Of a stretch of DNA of 64,000 bases, positions 51,836-61,829 are shown one piece after another (position 1 is the stretch's first letter; each line of letters starts with the position of its first letter). The notes under the pieces were generated by a model. It saw only the letters and a program-made list of their open reading frames with translations. It searched no databases and was not told the DNA's origin. Source of the stretch: Rhodobacteraceae bacterium S2214 (GTDB lineage Bacteria > Pseudomonadota > Alphaproteobacteria > Rhodobacterales > Rhodobacteraceae). The position numbers and the translations under genes were made by a program. The stretch is from assembly GCA_025141675.1 (NCBI GenBank), contig CP081161.1:3449501-3513500 (forward strand), written 5' to 3'.

Positions 51836-54652
51836 TCACGTCACAGCCCTTTCCGCGCCCAGTGTAATGGCTTCACGCAGTTTCGCTTCCAGCGCTTGGC
51901 GCTTGGCTTCGTTGTGATATTTCAGACCAACCATGTCTTTGACATAGAACGTATCGACGATCTGTTCGCCAAACGTCGCGATGACAGCAGACGCAATATA
52001 AACGTGATTATTCGCCAGCGTACGGGTCAGATCGTATAGCAGGCCGGGCCGGTCGCGGGTGTCCACTTCGATAATTGTGTAAATTTCGGAACCCGCGTTA
52101 TCAAAGGTGATGACAGTGGGCACCTTAAACGCACGTTCACGCTTTTTGATCTTATCACGATCTTTCAGGGCGTCGCGGGCGACCACTTCACCATGCAACG
52201 TCTTGATGATCATCTGTTGAAGACGCGGCAGGCGGGCAGCTTCGTACGGATGGCCGTCCGCGTCCTGTATCCAAAACGCCGCCGTCGCGTAGCCGTCTTT
52301 GGATGTGTAACTGCGTGCATCAACGATGTTCGCACCAACTAACGCCAACGCCCCAGTCATCCGGCTAAATAACCCCGGATGATCCACCATGGCAAAGCAA
52401 ACGCGCGTCGCGTCGCGGTCTTCGTCAAGCATCAGATCAACGGCGATACTATCGTCCGAAATTCCAGACAAAAGGTTCGCGAAAATCACATGGGTCGAAC
52501 CCGGCAAACCTTGCCAATACGGCCCATAATGACGCCCAACTTCTGCTTTTAGATCTTTTGGCTTCCAATCCGTCAAAGCACCGCGCAGCGCACGTTTTGC
52601 TTCGGTTTCTCTGGTTTCGCGGTTCAGATCTTCCAGCCCGTTGTCTAACGCATCGCGCGTCGCGGCATACAGGTTACGGATCAGCACCGCTTTCCAGTTG
52701 TTCCATGTGCCCGGCCCAACGCCCCGAATGTCGCAGACCGTCAGCACAGTCAGCAAATCAAGCCGTTCAACGGTCTTCATCGCTTTGGCGAAACCGGTCA
52801 CGGTGCGTGGTTCCGAAATATCGCGTTTTTGTGCCGTATCGGACAAGAGCAGATGATTGCGGATCAACCATTCGACCAGTTCGCATTCTTTCTTGTTCAA
52901 CCCCAACCGTGGAGCTACGACACGCGCAATCTTCGCGCCCAAAACCGAATGATCCTCTGGCTGTCCTTTGCCGATGTCATGCAGCAACAACGCGACATAC
53001 AACACCTTGCGGTTCACACCCTTCTGCAGAATGCCGGACGCAATCGGCAATTCCTCTATCAGCTCTTCGCGTTCGATCTGTGACAGATGGCTGATGCATT
53101 GGATCGTATGTTCGTCGACCGTGTAGTGATGGTACATATTGAACTGCATCATCGCCACAATCGGCGCAAATTCGGGGATAAACGCAGCCAGAAGCCCCAA
53201 TTCATTCATCCGCCGCAAGCCGCGTTCAGGGTTGCCGTGTTTCAGCATGATCCCAAGGAATAGTTTGCGCGCGGCAGGATCATTACGGACAGAATCGTCG
53301 ATCAAATGCAGGTTCGCCGCAATCATGCGCATCGCATCTGGATGCAGCAACGTACCCGTCCGAAGCACTTCTTCGATGATCCCAAGCATGTTGACGGGGT
53401 TGGCCAGAAACGCCTCTTCATCCGCGACAGTCAGACGGTTCTGTTCAATCGCATATGGGGCTTTCGCCTTCTTGCGCCGTTTGAACAAGCGCAGCAGCAT
53501 CGGTTCGGCTTTAGTATGCGTCGCCTCTAGCGATGTCAGGAAGATCCGGGTGACTTCCCCAACCTTCGTGGCATGGCGGAAGTAATCCTGCATAAAATGT
53601 TCAACAGCACGACGCCCGTCGTGATCCTTGTACCCAAGCTTTTCTGCGACCTCGACTTGCATGTCGAAGGTCAGCTGATCCACCGCACGATTAGCGATGA
53701 TGTGCATGTGGCAACGGACAGACCAAAGAAAATCTTCAGCCGTTTTGAATGTCTGGAATTCGTCTTCGTTATAGACACCAAAGGCAATCAGTTCCTTGGC
53801 GTTCTGCGTCCCGTGCACATATTTCCCGATCCAGAACAGGGACTGCAGGTCGCGTAGACCACCCTTGCCTTCTTTCACGTTCGGCTCAACCACATACCGC
53901 TGACCACCTTGCTTGCGATGACGTTCAGCACGTTCCTCAAGCTTGGCTTCAATAAATTCGGCTTCGGTACCTTTGAACAAGTCTTCCCACAACGATGTGG
54001 CAAGGGACTGCGCCAAGTCTTCGTCACCGGCAAGATAACGGTATTCCACCAACGACGTACGGATCGTGAAATCTTCGCGGCCAAGTCGAATGCAGTCTTT
54101 GATCGTCCGGCTGGCATGTCCGACCTTCAGCTTCAAATCCCACAGGATATACAGCATCGATTCGATGAGGCTTTCCGCCCACGGTGTGATTTTATACGGG
54201 TTCAAAAATAGCAAATCGACGTCGGAATGCGCGGCCATTTCGCCACGCCCGTAGCCGCCAACAGCAATAATCGCGATCCGTTCGGCCTCTGTCGGGTTTG
54301 GCAAAGGATGCAGATACGTTTGCGCGATATTCAACACTTCGCCAATAATCTGGTCTGTCAGCCAGCTATAGGCGCGCGTCCCGCGACGCCCCGGAAATGG
54401 ATCAGCGGTAAAGGCTTCTGCAATGCGCTTACGCCCTGCAACACGCGCTTCGTTCAGGATTTCGACGGTTTGGGTGCGGATGTCTTTGTCGCTATGACCA
54501 AGGCTCGCCGCGGCTTCTAACGCTGCACGGACTGCGGGTTGGTCAAAAATCTCAGACGCCGGACAAATCAAATTGTCCGGCGTTTCAAGGTCGTAAGTCG
54601 TGTTGGTCGGATCAGAGACCTGATCCGCCAAAGCTCCGTGGGGCTGGCTCAA
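51836..54652 (-). CDS. glnD: [Protein-PII] uridylyltransferase / uridylyl-removing enzyme
   Basis: 938 residues from a TTG; later alternative starts cannot be excluded. It is a nitrogen sensor that modifies PII. Order: nucleotidyltransferase domain with GGYGRGEMAAHSDVDLLF (about 130-150), the GlnD linker, an HD domain with LLLHDIGKG, then two C-terminal ACT domains (ALVGANIVDARSYTSKDGYA; TRDRPGLLYDLTRTLANNHV). Its 5' end overlaps the upstream lipoprotein gene by 41 bp if the TTG is used. Confidence 0.93.
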   Translation of the reverse strand: MSQPHGALADQVSDPTNTTYDLETPDNLICPASEIFDQPAVRAALEAAASLGHSDKDIRTQTVEILNEARVAGRKRIAEAFTADPFPGRRGTRAYSWLTDQIIGEVLNIAQTYLHPLPNPTEAERIAIIAVGGYGRGEMAAHSDVDLLFLNPYKITPWAESLIESMLYILWDLKLKVGHASRTIKDCIRLGREDFTIRTSLVEYRYLAGDEDLAQSLATSLWEDLFKGTEAEFIEAKLEERAERHRKQGGQRYVVEPNVKEGKGGLRDLQSLFWIGKYVHGTQNAKELIAFGVYNEDEFQTFKTAEDFLWSVRCHMHIIANRAVDQLTFDMQVEVAEKLGYKDHDGRRAVEHFMQDYFRHATKVGEVTRIFLTSLEATHTKAEPMLLRLFKRRKKAKAPYAIEQNRLTVADEEAFLANPVNMLGIIEEVLRTGTLLHPDAMRMIAANLHLIDDSVRNDPAARKLFLGIMLKHGNPERGLRRMNELGLLAAFIPEFAPIVAMMQFNMYHHYTVDEHTIQCISHLSQIEREELIEELPIASGILQKGVNRKVLYVALLLHDIGKGQPEDHSVLGAKIARVVAPRLGLNKKECELVEWLIRNHLLLSDTAQKRDISEPRTVTGFAKAMKTVERLDLLTVLTVCDIRGVGPGTWNNWKAVLIRNLYAATRDALDNGLEDLNRETRETEAKRALRGALTDWKPKDLKAEVGRHYGPYWQGLPGSTHVIFANLLSGISDDSIAVDLMLDEDRDATRVCFAMVDHPGLFSRMTGALALVGANIVDARSYTSKDGYATAAFWIQDADGHPYEAARLPRLQQMIIKTLHGEVVARDALKDRDKIKKRERAFKVPTVITFDNAGSEIYTIIEVDTRDRPGLLYDLTRTLANNHVYIASAVIATFGEQIVDTFYVKDMVGLKYHNEAKRQALEAKLREAITLGAERAVT

Positions 54653-55793
54653 GGGTAATCACCTGATTGTTGCGTAATTCGGCGATGGCGAGGCCACGCT
54701 GGTTCAGACCATTTGGCAGGAACCGGAAGATACCACCAGTCCCTTGAAAGCCTTGGGACGTCGTGAGCGCCTGTTTTGTCAGGGCGTTGGCGTTTCCTTG
54801 GGCAACAAGCGCGCCGATGGCGGCAATTCCATCATACGCGAGACCGGCCAGCGGATGTGGCGCATCGCCATAAACAGACGCGTAACGGTTCTGGAACGCG
54901 TTGTTCAAACCTTGATCAGGCAACGCAATGATGCCGCCTTGGGCAGCAGCGCTTCCCAGAACGTCAGCATTTGCGTCCCAACGGGTCAAACCCATAAAGC
55001 GCGCTTCGTTCGATGTCAGACCAGCGGCTGACAGACCGTCCAGAATAAACGGAAGGTCAGCAGAAGGATCACCTGTGAAGAAGACCGCATCGCTACCACC
55101 ATTCCGCGCTGCAGAAACGATACGCGCCGACGAATCGGATACGCCTTGCTGGGTCAATGGATACCCTTCGATCGCGGTCACTTGGCCCCCGTTCGCACGA
55201 ACAGCGTTTGCAATCGCATCACGGCCCAACTGCCCGGGAACTGAATTGCCATGGACAACCGTGTAGCGGTTGATGCCTTGACGGCCTGCGTACTGGACCA
55301 AACGGTTCGCTGTGTTTCCGAATGTAGACCCGAGGATAAAAACGTTACCGCCAGCAATTGTCGGGTTGTTCGAAAACGCGAGGACGTTCACATTACGGTT
55401 CGCGACAGACACACCAGCCGCGTTGGCCGCTTCACCAAACAACGGTCCCAAAATAATCTTTGCACCGTCATCGACAGCCGCATTGGCGACGCGTGCGGCC
55501 TGCAAAGGGTCACCGGCAGTGTTGTAGACGCGCAGATCGATCGTCACGCCAGCCAAATCGGAAATCGCCAACCGTGCGGCATTTTCAAGGCTAGCTGACA
55601 AACGACCTTCGTTACCAGACCCACCTGGAACCAACAGGGCAACCTGAACAGGCGCGTTCGGATCAATGCGCTGACCGGTGTTTTCATTCACACCAACTTG
55701 GCCGGGGACCGTACAGGCCGACACGAACACAAGCGTCAAAAAGATAAACAGCCGGGCTGCCGCCTTGCGGGCGTCGGCGAAACAAGCAAACAT
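54612..55793 (-). CDS. LpoA-like / leucine-binding-fold lipoprotein (penicillin-binding protein activator)
   Basis: 393 residues from the ATG at 55793 with GGAGGGGG upstream. The signal peptide ends with a lipobox VSAC, then the mature part is a type-1 periplasmic-binding fold (VALLVPGGSGNEGRLSASLE; ILGPLFGEAANAAGVSVANR). This is the form of LpoA-type activators of PBP1a in alphaproteobacteria. Divergent from rsmI, as in many relatives. A ligand-binding role is the alternative. Confidence 0.82.
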   Translation of the reverse strand: MFACFADARKAAARLFIFLTLVFVSACTVPGQVGVNENTGQRIDPNAPVQVALLVPGGSGNEGRLSASLENAARLAISDLAGVTIDLRVYNTAGDPLQAARVANAAVDDGAKIILGPLFGEAANAAGVSVANRNVNVLAFSNNPTIAGGNVFILGSTFGNTANRLVQYAGRQGINRYTVVHGNSVPGQLGRDAIANAVRANGGQVTAIEGYPLTQQGVSDSSARIVSAARNGGSDAVFFTGDPSADLPFILDGLSAAGLTSNEARFMGLTRWDANADVLGSAAAQGGIIALPDQGLNNAFQNRYASVYGDAPHPLAGLAYDGIAAIGALVAQGNANALTKQALTTSQGFQGTGGIFRFLPNGLNQRGLAIAELRNNQVITLEPAPRSFGGSGL

Positions 55794-55875
55794 AGGAAAT
55801 CCCCCTCCTGATGGTGACCTCCATCGGGTCAAACATTGGGCAACATCATAGGGCTATGCGCCAAAGGGTCTAGGT

Positions 55876-56739
55876 ATGAATTTTATAGAAAAACCCTTGA
55901 CGGCGGGTCTTTATTTCGTGGCGACTCCAATCGGGTCCGCACGAGACATGACACTGCGCGGTCTCGACATCCTCGCCAGCGCCGATCTGATTGCCGCGGA
56001 AGACACACGAACGGCCCGCAAATTGATGGAAATTCATGGCGTACCGCTTGGGACACGACAGGTTGTCGCCTACCATGACCACAGCGGGGAAAAGCCAACC
56101 GAACGCCTTGTGAGGGCTGTAAGCGAAGGAAAATCAGTTGCTTACGTGTCTGAAGCAGGCACGCCATTAGTGGCCGATCCGGGATATGAACTGGGCGCTG
56201 CAATGATTGCGGCGGACCTGCCGGTCACCACGGCCCCAGGGGCGTCGGCAGTGCTTGCCGCCCTGACCGTCTCAGGTTTGGCAACTGACCGCTTTGCATT
56301 CATCGGATTCCTGCCATCTGCAAAGACACAGCGCGAAACAGAGATCGCCGAACTACGCGATATGCCGCTGACACTGGTGTTCTACGAATCCCCAAAGCGT
56401 CTTCATGATATGCTAATGTCTTTGCGCGATGTTCTAGGGGGCGACCGCCGCGCGGTGGTCTGCCGTGAGCTGACCAAGAAGTTTGAAGAAACCACACGCG
56501 GGTCTCTTGATGACCTTGTCGCAGATTTTGCCGACCGCAAGGTAAAGGGCGAAATTGTCGTGCTGGTTGATCGTGGGAACGGTGAAAAGATCGGCGAAAA
56601 CGATGTGCAGGCGGCATTGGTTGATGCGATGCGCACGATGCGGGTGAAAGATGCCGCGACGATGGTTGCGGGTGCGATGGGTCTACCCCGCCGCCAAGTT
56701 TATCAAATGGCCCTTGGGCTGGAAAAGGACGACGAATGA
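55876..56739 (+). CDS. rsmI: 16S rRNA (cytidine(1402)-2'-O)-methyltransferase
   Basis: 287 residues of the SAM-dependent tetrapyrrole-methylase fold: GLYFVATPIGSARDMTLRGL, AEDTRTARKLMEIHGV, AYVSEAGTPLVADPGYELGA and VFYESPKRLHDML. Methylates C1402 in the decoding centre. It overlaps yraN by 4 bp. Divergence from the LpoA-like gene is the common genome order. Confidence 0.95.
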   Translation: MNFIEKPLTAGLYFVATPIGSARDMTLRGLDILASADLIAAEDTRTARKLMEIHGVPLGTRQVVAYHDHSGEKPTERLVRAVSEGKSVAYVSEAGTPLVADPGYELGAAMIAADLPVTTAPGASAVLAALTVSGLATDRFAFIGFLPSAKTQRETEIAELRDMPLTLVFYESPKRLHDMLMSLRDVLGGDRRAVVCRELTKKFEETTRGSLDDLVADFADRKVKGEIVVLVDRGNGEKIGENDVQAALVDAMRTMRVKDAATMVAGAMGLPRRQVYQMALGLEKDDE

Positions 56740-57116
56740 CATCATCGACGCAACAAGCGATGCGTGCCAGCACCAATCACCATGCAGGATTGGCGGCCGA
56801 ATCCAGTGTTGCCCGTGATTACAAACGTCGTGGCCATTCTATTGCGCATACACGATGGCGCGGGCGCGGCGGCGAAATCGATTTGATTGTCCGCGATGGT
56901 GACAGCCTGATCTTTGTCGAAGTTAAGAAAAGCAAATCCCACGCGACCGCATTGCAACGTGTCAGTCGCCGTCAGATGGACAGGCTCTGCGCTGCTGCGA
57001 GTGAATTTGTGGCAAATGAACCGCGCGGGGCGTTAACCGAAATGCGTTTCGATGTGGCAACCGTTGATCAAACGGGCAACGTGCGGATTATTGAAAACGC
57101 GTTCATGGAAGCGTGA
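56736..57116 (+). CDS. yraN: YraN family (UPF0102) endonuclease-like protein
   Basis: 126 residues. It has the restriction-endonuclease-like core GGEIDLIVRD and FVEVKKSK (Asp and Glu-x-Lys), of the UPF0102 family. The role is uncertain, with links to DNA repair or recombination suggested. It overlaps rsmI and precedes gshB. Confidence 0.88.
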   Translation: MTSSTQQAMRASTNHHAGLAAESSVARDYKRRGHSIAHTRWRGRGGEIDLIVRDGDSLIFVEVKKSKSHATALQRVSRRQMDRLCAAASEFVANEPRGALTEMRFDVATVDQTGNVRIIENAFMEA

Positions 57117-57191
57117 TCTGGCCGCCATTGCACAGGCCCGTCGCATGGGCCATGTATCTCTCAATTTCATATTGAGAAAAGGCCACAGGTC

Positions 57192-58139
57192 ATGCCCTTG
57201 AAAGTAGCGATCCAAATGGACCCGATTGGTCCTATCGATATTAACGCCGACAGCACCTTCCGCATTGCAGAAGAAGCACAGGCGCGCGGTCACAGTCTTT
57301 TCTACTATACGCCTGACAAACTCGCCTACCGCGAAGGTAAAGTTGTCGCGCGCGGCTGGCCGCTGACCATTCAGCGGGTCGAAGGCGATCATTTTACGCT
57401 GGGCGACGAAATTGAAGTCGATCTTGCCGACTACGATGTCGTTTGGCTGCGCCAAGATCCCCCTTTCGACATGGGGTACATCACCACGACCCATATTCTT
57501 GATATGATTCACCCCGGCACGCTCGTCGTGAATGACCCGTTCTGGGTACGGAACTATCCGGAAAAGTTGCTGGTTCTGAACTTCCCTGACCTGACACCCC
57601 CAACAATGATTGCGCGTGATTTGGACACGCTCAAATCATTCCGTGCCGCACATGGCGATGTGATCCTCAAGCCACTTTACGGCAATGGTGGCGCCGGTGT
57701 TTTCAAGCTGAAACAAGGTGATAGCAACCTCGCATCGCTGCACGAAATGTTCTCGGGGATTAATCGCGAACCGCTGATTATGCAGAAATTCCTGCCAGAC
57801 GTCAGTAAAGGCGACAAGCGGGTCATCTTGGTCGATGGTGAACCTGTTGGGGCGATCAACCGCGTCCCCGCCGATGGCGAAACCCGATCCAATATGCACG
57901 TAGGCGGACGCCCCGAGAAAGTTGAACTGACCGACCGTGACCGCGAAATTTGTGCGGCAATCGGACCGTTGTTGCGTGAAAAGGGTCAGATTTTTGTCGG
58001 GATCGATGTGATTGGTGACTGGCTGACCGAAATCAACGTGACCTCACCGACAGGCATTCAAGAATTGGAACGGTTTGACGACGTCAATATCACGGCCAAA
58101 ATTTGGGAAGCAATTGAAGCGCGTCGCGCTGCTGCCTGA
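57192..58139 (+). CDS. gshB: Glutathione synthase
   Basis: 315 residues. Adds glycine to gamma-glutamylcysteine. ATP-grasp enzyme with [20 protein letters not shown] at the N-terminus, [15 protein letters not shown] and a terminal [17 protein letters not shown]. The stop is adjacent to that of the convergent comM gene, with no gap. Confidence 0.95.
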   Translation: MPLKVAIQMDPIGPIDINADSTFRIAEEAQARGHSLFYYTPDKLAYREGKVVARGWPLTIQRVEGDHFTLGDEIEVDLADYDVVWLRQDPPFDMGYITTTHILDMIHPGTLVVNDPFWVRNYPEKLLVLNFPDLTPPTMIARDLDTLKSFRAAHGDVILKPLYGNGGAGVFKLKQGDSNLASLHEMFSGINREPLIMQKFLPDVSKGDKRVILVDGEPVGAINRVPADGETRSNMHVGGRPEKVELTDRDREICAAIGPLLREKGQIFVGIDVIGDWLTEINVTSPTGIQELERFDDVNITAKIWEAIEARRAAA

Positions 58140-59654
58140 TCACACGTCCTGAGACAGCGAGAGGCGGTAGCTTACCGCCTCCGCGACATGCGGGCGGCGC
58201 ACATCCGTTTCGCCTGCCAAATCAGCGATGGTTCGCGCGACGCGCAACACACGGTGATACCCCCGCGCCGAAAGCCCAAACCGTTCCGCGACTTTGACCA
58301 ACAGCGCCCGCCCTTCGGTATCCGGCGTTGCCACCTGTTCCAAAACGCGCCCTTCAGCTTCGGCATTTACCCGTACGCCCGCCGCGTCCGCAAACCGTTG
58401 CGATTGCACATCGCGGGCGGCGGCAACGCGGGCAGCAATCACCGCAGAGCTTTCGCCGTCTTCTGGCAAGTCCAGATCAGTGTATGCGACCGGGGGCACT
58501 TCGACCCGTAAATCAAAACGGTCCATCAATGGCCCAGAAATGCGCCCCATATATTCTTCACCACAGATCGGCACACGTGCGCAGGCGCGCGCTGGATCTG
58601 CCAGATACCCGCATTTGCAAGGGTTCGCGGCCGCGACCAACATAAAACGACAGGGGTATTTCACATGCGCATTGGCCCGCGCGACGATCACCTCGCCTGT
58701 TTCAATCGGCTGGCGCAAGGTTTCGAGCACTGATCGTGGGAATTCTGGAAATTCATCGAGAAAAAGTACCCCATTGTGCGCCAGTGAAATCTGTCCGGGT
58801 TTTGCCGTTCGCCCGCCGCCGATAATCGCAGCGGTCGACGCTGTGTGATGCGGTTCTTGGAAAGGGCGCGTGCGATTGATGCCGCCCTCTTCCAACACGC
58901 CCGCCAGCGAATGAATCATCGACGTCTCTAACGCTTCTGTCGGTGACATTGGTGGAAGGATACCGGGAATACGCTTCGATAACATCGACTTACCAGACCC
59001 CGGCGAGCCGACCATCATCAAATGATGTCGCCCAGCGGCTGCGATTTCCAACGCACGTTTCGCACGTTCCTGCCCTTTCACCTCGGCCAGATCAGAGGCG
59101 TTTGCATCAACATGCACTTCGCCCGCGACCGCCGCGTCGAGAACCGCTTGGCCGGTAAAGTGCCGTATCGCCGCGGCCAGCGACTGCGGTGCGATCACTT
59201 TTGCGGCGTCGACCCATGCCGCTTCGGGACCGCATGCACTTGGGCAGACAAGAACTTTACCTTCAACCGCTGCAGCCATTGCCGCAGGCAACGCCCCAAT
59301 GACAGGAACAAGATCACCATTTAGCGATAATTCACCAAGTGATACCGTGCCCGCAACATCATCACGCGGCAAGATTTCAAGCGCAGCCAACAACGCCAGC
59401 GCGATAGGCAAATCAAAATGCGACCCCTCTTTCGGCATATTCGCAGGCGACATATTGATCGTGATTTTCTTCGACGGCAGCGCAATTGCCATGTGCGTCA
59501 ACGCGGCCCGCACTCTTTCGCGCGCTTCTGAAACCGCTTTATCTGGCAAGCCCACGATGGCGAACCCCGGCATGCCGGGGCTGACCGCGCATTGCACCTC
59601 GACCATTTTCGCGTCGATGCCATCAAAGGCGACCGTGTAGGCAACTGCTGACAT
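58140..59654 (-). CDS. comM: YifB/ComM family Mg-chelatase-like AAA+ ATPase
   Basis: 504 residues from the ATG at 59654 (GGGAA upstream). Order: Lon-protease-like N-terminal fold (about 1-165), Mg-chelatase AAA+ with Walker A GSPGSGKSM and Walker B GVLFLDEFPEF, a zinc-type Cys cluster (ANPCKCGYLADPARACARV), and a C-terminal helical domain. ComM is a helicase that aids branch migration in natural transformation. Whether this strain is competent cannot be told here. Confidence 0.92.
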   Translation of the reverse strand: MSAVAYTVAFDGIDAKMVEVQCAVSPGMPGFAIVGLPDKAVSEARERVRAALTHMAIALPSKKITINMSPANMPKEGSHFDLPIALALLAALEILPRDDVAGTVSLGELSLNGDLVPVIGALPAAMAAAVEGKVLVCPSACGPEAAWVDAAKVIAPQSLAAAIRHFTGQAVLDAAVAGEVHVDANASDLAEVKGQERAKRALEIAAAGRHHLMMVGSPGSGKSMLSKRIPGILPPMSPTEALETSMIHSLAGVLEEGGINRTRPFQEPHHTASTAAIIGGGRTAKPGQISLAHNGVLFLDEFPEFPRSVLETLRQPIETGEVIVARANAHVKYPCRFMLVAAANPCKCGYLADPARACARVPICGEEYMGRISGPLMDRFDLRVEVPPVAYTDLDLPEDGESSAVIAARVAAARDVQSQRFADAAGVRVNAEAEGRVLEQVATPDTEGRALLVKVAERFGLSARGYHRVLRVARTIADLAGETDVRRPHVAEAVSYRLSLSQDV

Positions 59655-59710
59655 GTTGGTTCCCGTCATTCCCAATACTTATGGTTAACGACAGGACCCT
59701 TGCGAAAAGG

Positions 59711-60580
59711 TTAATTGTTCAACAACGCCATAAATTTCGGCCATGCCGCTGGGTCTGCAACCGTTTTGTCACGACAAAACGCGTTGCAGACACCAAACGT
59801 TCTGCCGTCCAGTTCCAAGTAATGCGTGACCGGTTTACCAGAATACGGGCATGTTTCGTTTTCTGACGGACCTTGATCGACAGCCCGAGCAGGCAAAGCA
59901 TCAATCGGCCATGGCTTTGTCTTCAATCCAAAATCGTATGGAAAAGGGTCGTAGCGCACAGTCTGCCCCATTGCCCGCCACTGTCGGTTAGACAGATCCG
60001 CGATATGCGCGTCGACATAGGCCTGCGCTGTGACACCCAACGGGATACCGTAGGTGGTAAAACGGTTCGCGATCGGCGCGTAGAATGCATCAGCCGCTGA
60101 GTATTGCCCAAACAGCCACGGCCCGTCTTCGCCGAACCTGTCGCGCGCCATTGACCAGAGTTCGGAAATGCGGGCCACGTCGTTCATGACCGCTTCAGAC
60201 GGTTCAAATCCGACAAGTGTATGTTCCATGTTGTGCGGGCAATCCGACCGCAATGCCCCAAAGCCGCTGTGCATTTCCGCAATCATGGACCGTGCCATTG
60301 CGCGGGCAATGGGGTCTGAGGGGTAAAGGCCTGCTTGCGGGTTTTCTTCGGCAAGCGTTTCCGCCATCGCCAAGCTATCAGTCAGTAATCCACCGCTCGG
60401 TGTGACCAATGCAGGGACCGTTTTCGCACCCGGCAAATGCGCCATGTCTTGCGCCATGGTCCCTGCGTACAAACCGACCATCGTTGTTTTGTAGGGCAGG
60501 CCAAACTTCTCAAGCAGAAGCCAGCCGCGCAAAGACCAGCTCGAAAAGGTCCGGTCACCGATGTAGAGTTCGTAAGTCAT
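59711..60580 (-). CDS. Glutathione S-transferase with C-terminal Cys-rich (YHS-like) extension
   Basis: 289 residues. The N-terminal thioredoxin-like GST domain starts YELYIGDRTFSSWSLRGWLL (Ser in the active-site position), followed by the helical GST domain to about residue 215. The last 50 residues are a separate Cys-rich unit, CPYSGKPVTHYLELDGRTFG then VCNAFCRDKTV, like YHS/TRASH metal-binding modules. The fusion is unusual. Substrate unknown. Confidence 0.8.
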   Translation of the reverse strand: MTYELYIGDRTFSSWSLRGWLLLEKFGLPYKTTMVGLYAGTMAQDMAHLPGAKTVPALVTPSGGLLTDSLAMAETLAEENPQAGLYPSDPIARAMARSMIAEMHSGFGALRSDCPHNMEHTLVGFEPSEAVMNDVARISELWSMARDRFGEDGPWLFGQYSAADAFYAPIANRFTTYGIPLGVTAQAYVDAHIADLSNRQWRAMGQTVRYDPFPYDFGLKTKPWPIDALPARAVDQGPSENETCPYSGKPVTHYLELDGRTFGVCNAFCRDKTVADPAAWPKFMALLNN

Positions 60581-60599
60581 GGTTTGGTCCCTTTACCCT

Positions 60600-61175
60600 T
60601 TAAGCGACGTGATTGATCGTTCCGATTTGCCAACCTTGCGAGGTGAGATGCACGTCCGTGACTGACAAGTTATCGATCTTGTGCCCCATTGCTTCGTACG
60701 GTGTCCCGCCGCATTGCGCGATCACTGTCATGATCATGCCCATATGACCGACAACGACAATATCTTTCGCTTTGTGGTGGTGGGCCAATTGGGTCAACGA
60801 CGCGATTACGCGTTTCGTGACAGCATTCCAGCTTTCACCGTTCGGCGGTGCCAACGTTCCGGGTTGTTCCCAGAACTGACGGCTAAGAACAGGATCACGT
60901 TCCGCGACTTCTGTGTGGTGCAGGCCGTCCCACAGCCCAAAATCAAATTCCCGCAAGGTTTTGCGGTGTGCCAAACGCGTCCTGCCACCCCCGATGGCAT
61001 CCGCTGTTTGCACAGATCGTTGCAGATCAGATGAAACAAGAAGCCCTTGCTCCGGCAGGTGGGACGACAACCGATCTAACGCCGCAGTATCGGTCAAATC
61101 CGCAGGTACATCGCGCCATCCTGTAAAGGTTTTTTGATGCGTGGGCCCGTGCCGGACCAGCCAAAAGCGGGTCAA
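60600..61175 (-). CDS. Histidine phosphatase family protein (CobC-like)
   Basis: 191 residues from a TTG start that overlaps the cobU stop by 4 bp. The RHG motif is present (FWLVRHGPTHQKTFTGW) with the second catalytic His in VVVGHMGMIMTVIAQ. Coupling to cobU suggests alpha-ribazole phosphatase activity in the last part of cobalamin synthesis. Another phosphatase role is possible. Confidence 0.75.
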   Translation of the reverse strand: MTRFWLVRHGPTHQKTFTGWRDVPADLTDTAALDRLSSHLPEQGLLVSSDLQRSVQTADAIGGGRTRLAHRKTLREFDFGLWDGLHHTEVAERDPVLSRQFWEQPGTLAPPNGESWNAVTKRVIASLTQLAHHHKAKDIVVVGHMGMIMTVIAQCGGTPYEAMGHKIDNLSVTDVHLTSQGWQIGTINHVA

Positions 61176-61744
61176 ACCTTCCCCGCGGGGAAGACGTGCG
61201 TTGCGGATACAGGATCGTAAGACCCTTTCAGAACCAGTGGCAGGCCAGAGATCACGGTCATGACGACGTCTGCCCGTGCCGCGATCATCTGGTTCACTTT
61301 TCCCTGTGCATTCCGAAACTTACGTGACAAGGCATTGTCCGGCACGATGCCCATGCCGACTTCGTTGGACACAACAACGACATCGCACGCACAGGTTAAC
61401 AGCGCATTCACCAATGCGTCGCAGGCCGCATCAATATCATGATCCCCGAGCAGCACGTTCGTCAGCCACAGGGTCACGCAATCCAGCAGGATGATGTCAT
61501 CGGCCGACGCCTGATCCAGTACCGACACGATATCGATCTGGGCCTCGATGGTTGTCCAATCGCCCCCGCGCTGCTGCTGATGCTTTTCCAGTTTCGCGCG
61601 CATTTCGTCGTCGTAGGGCTGCATCGTCGCGACATATGTTTTGGGCTTACCAGTCGCGCGAACGACCTTTTCTGCAAAGGTTGATTTGCCCGACGCAGCC
61701 CCGCCCGTCACAAAATACAATGTCTTCGGCGATTTTTCTTGCAA
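61172..61744 (-). CDS. cobU: Adenosylcobinamide kinase / guanylyltransferase
   Basis: 190 residues from a TTG start. Phosphorylates and guanylylates adenosylcobinamide in the nucleotide loop assembly of B12. P-loop GGAASGKSTFAE at the N-terminus, ILLDCVTLWLTNVL and VVVSNEVGMGIVPDN are typical of CobU/CobP. Its product is the cofactor that nrdJ in this window needs. Confidence 0.92.
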   Translation of the reverse strand: MQEKSPKTLYFVTGGAASGKSTFAEKVVRATGKPKTYVATMQPYDDEMRAKLEKHQQQRGGDWTTIEAQIDIVSVLDQASADDIILLDCVTLWLTNVLLGDHDIDAACDALVNALLTCACDVVVVSNEVGMGIVPDNALSRKFRNAQGKVNQMIAARADVVMTVISGLPLVLKGSYDPVSATHVFPAGKV

Positions 61745-61829
61745 CTTTTTCTGATCCGCTTGGTTCGACCCTTCGTAGACAGATCAATAGCACGGGAACA
61801 CCCGCGCGCAATCTGGTAGGGATCAAAAC

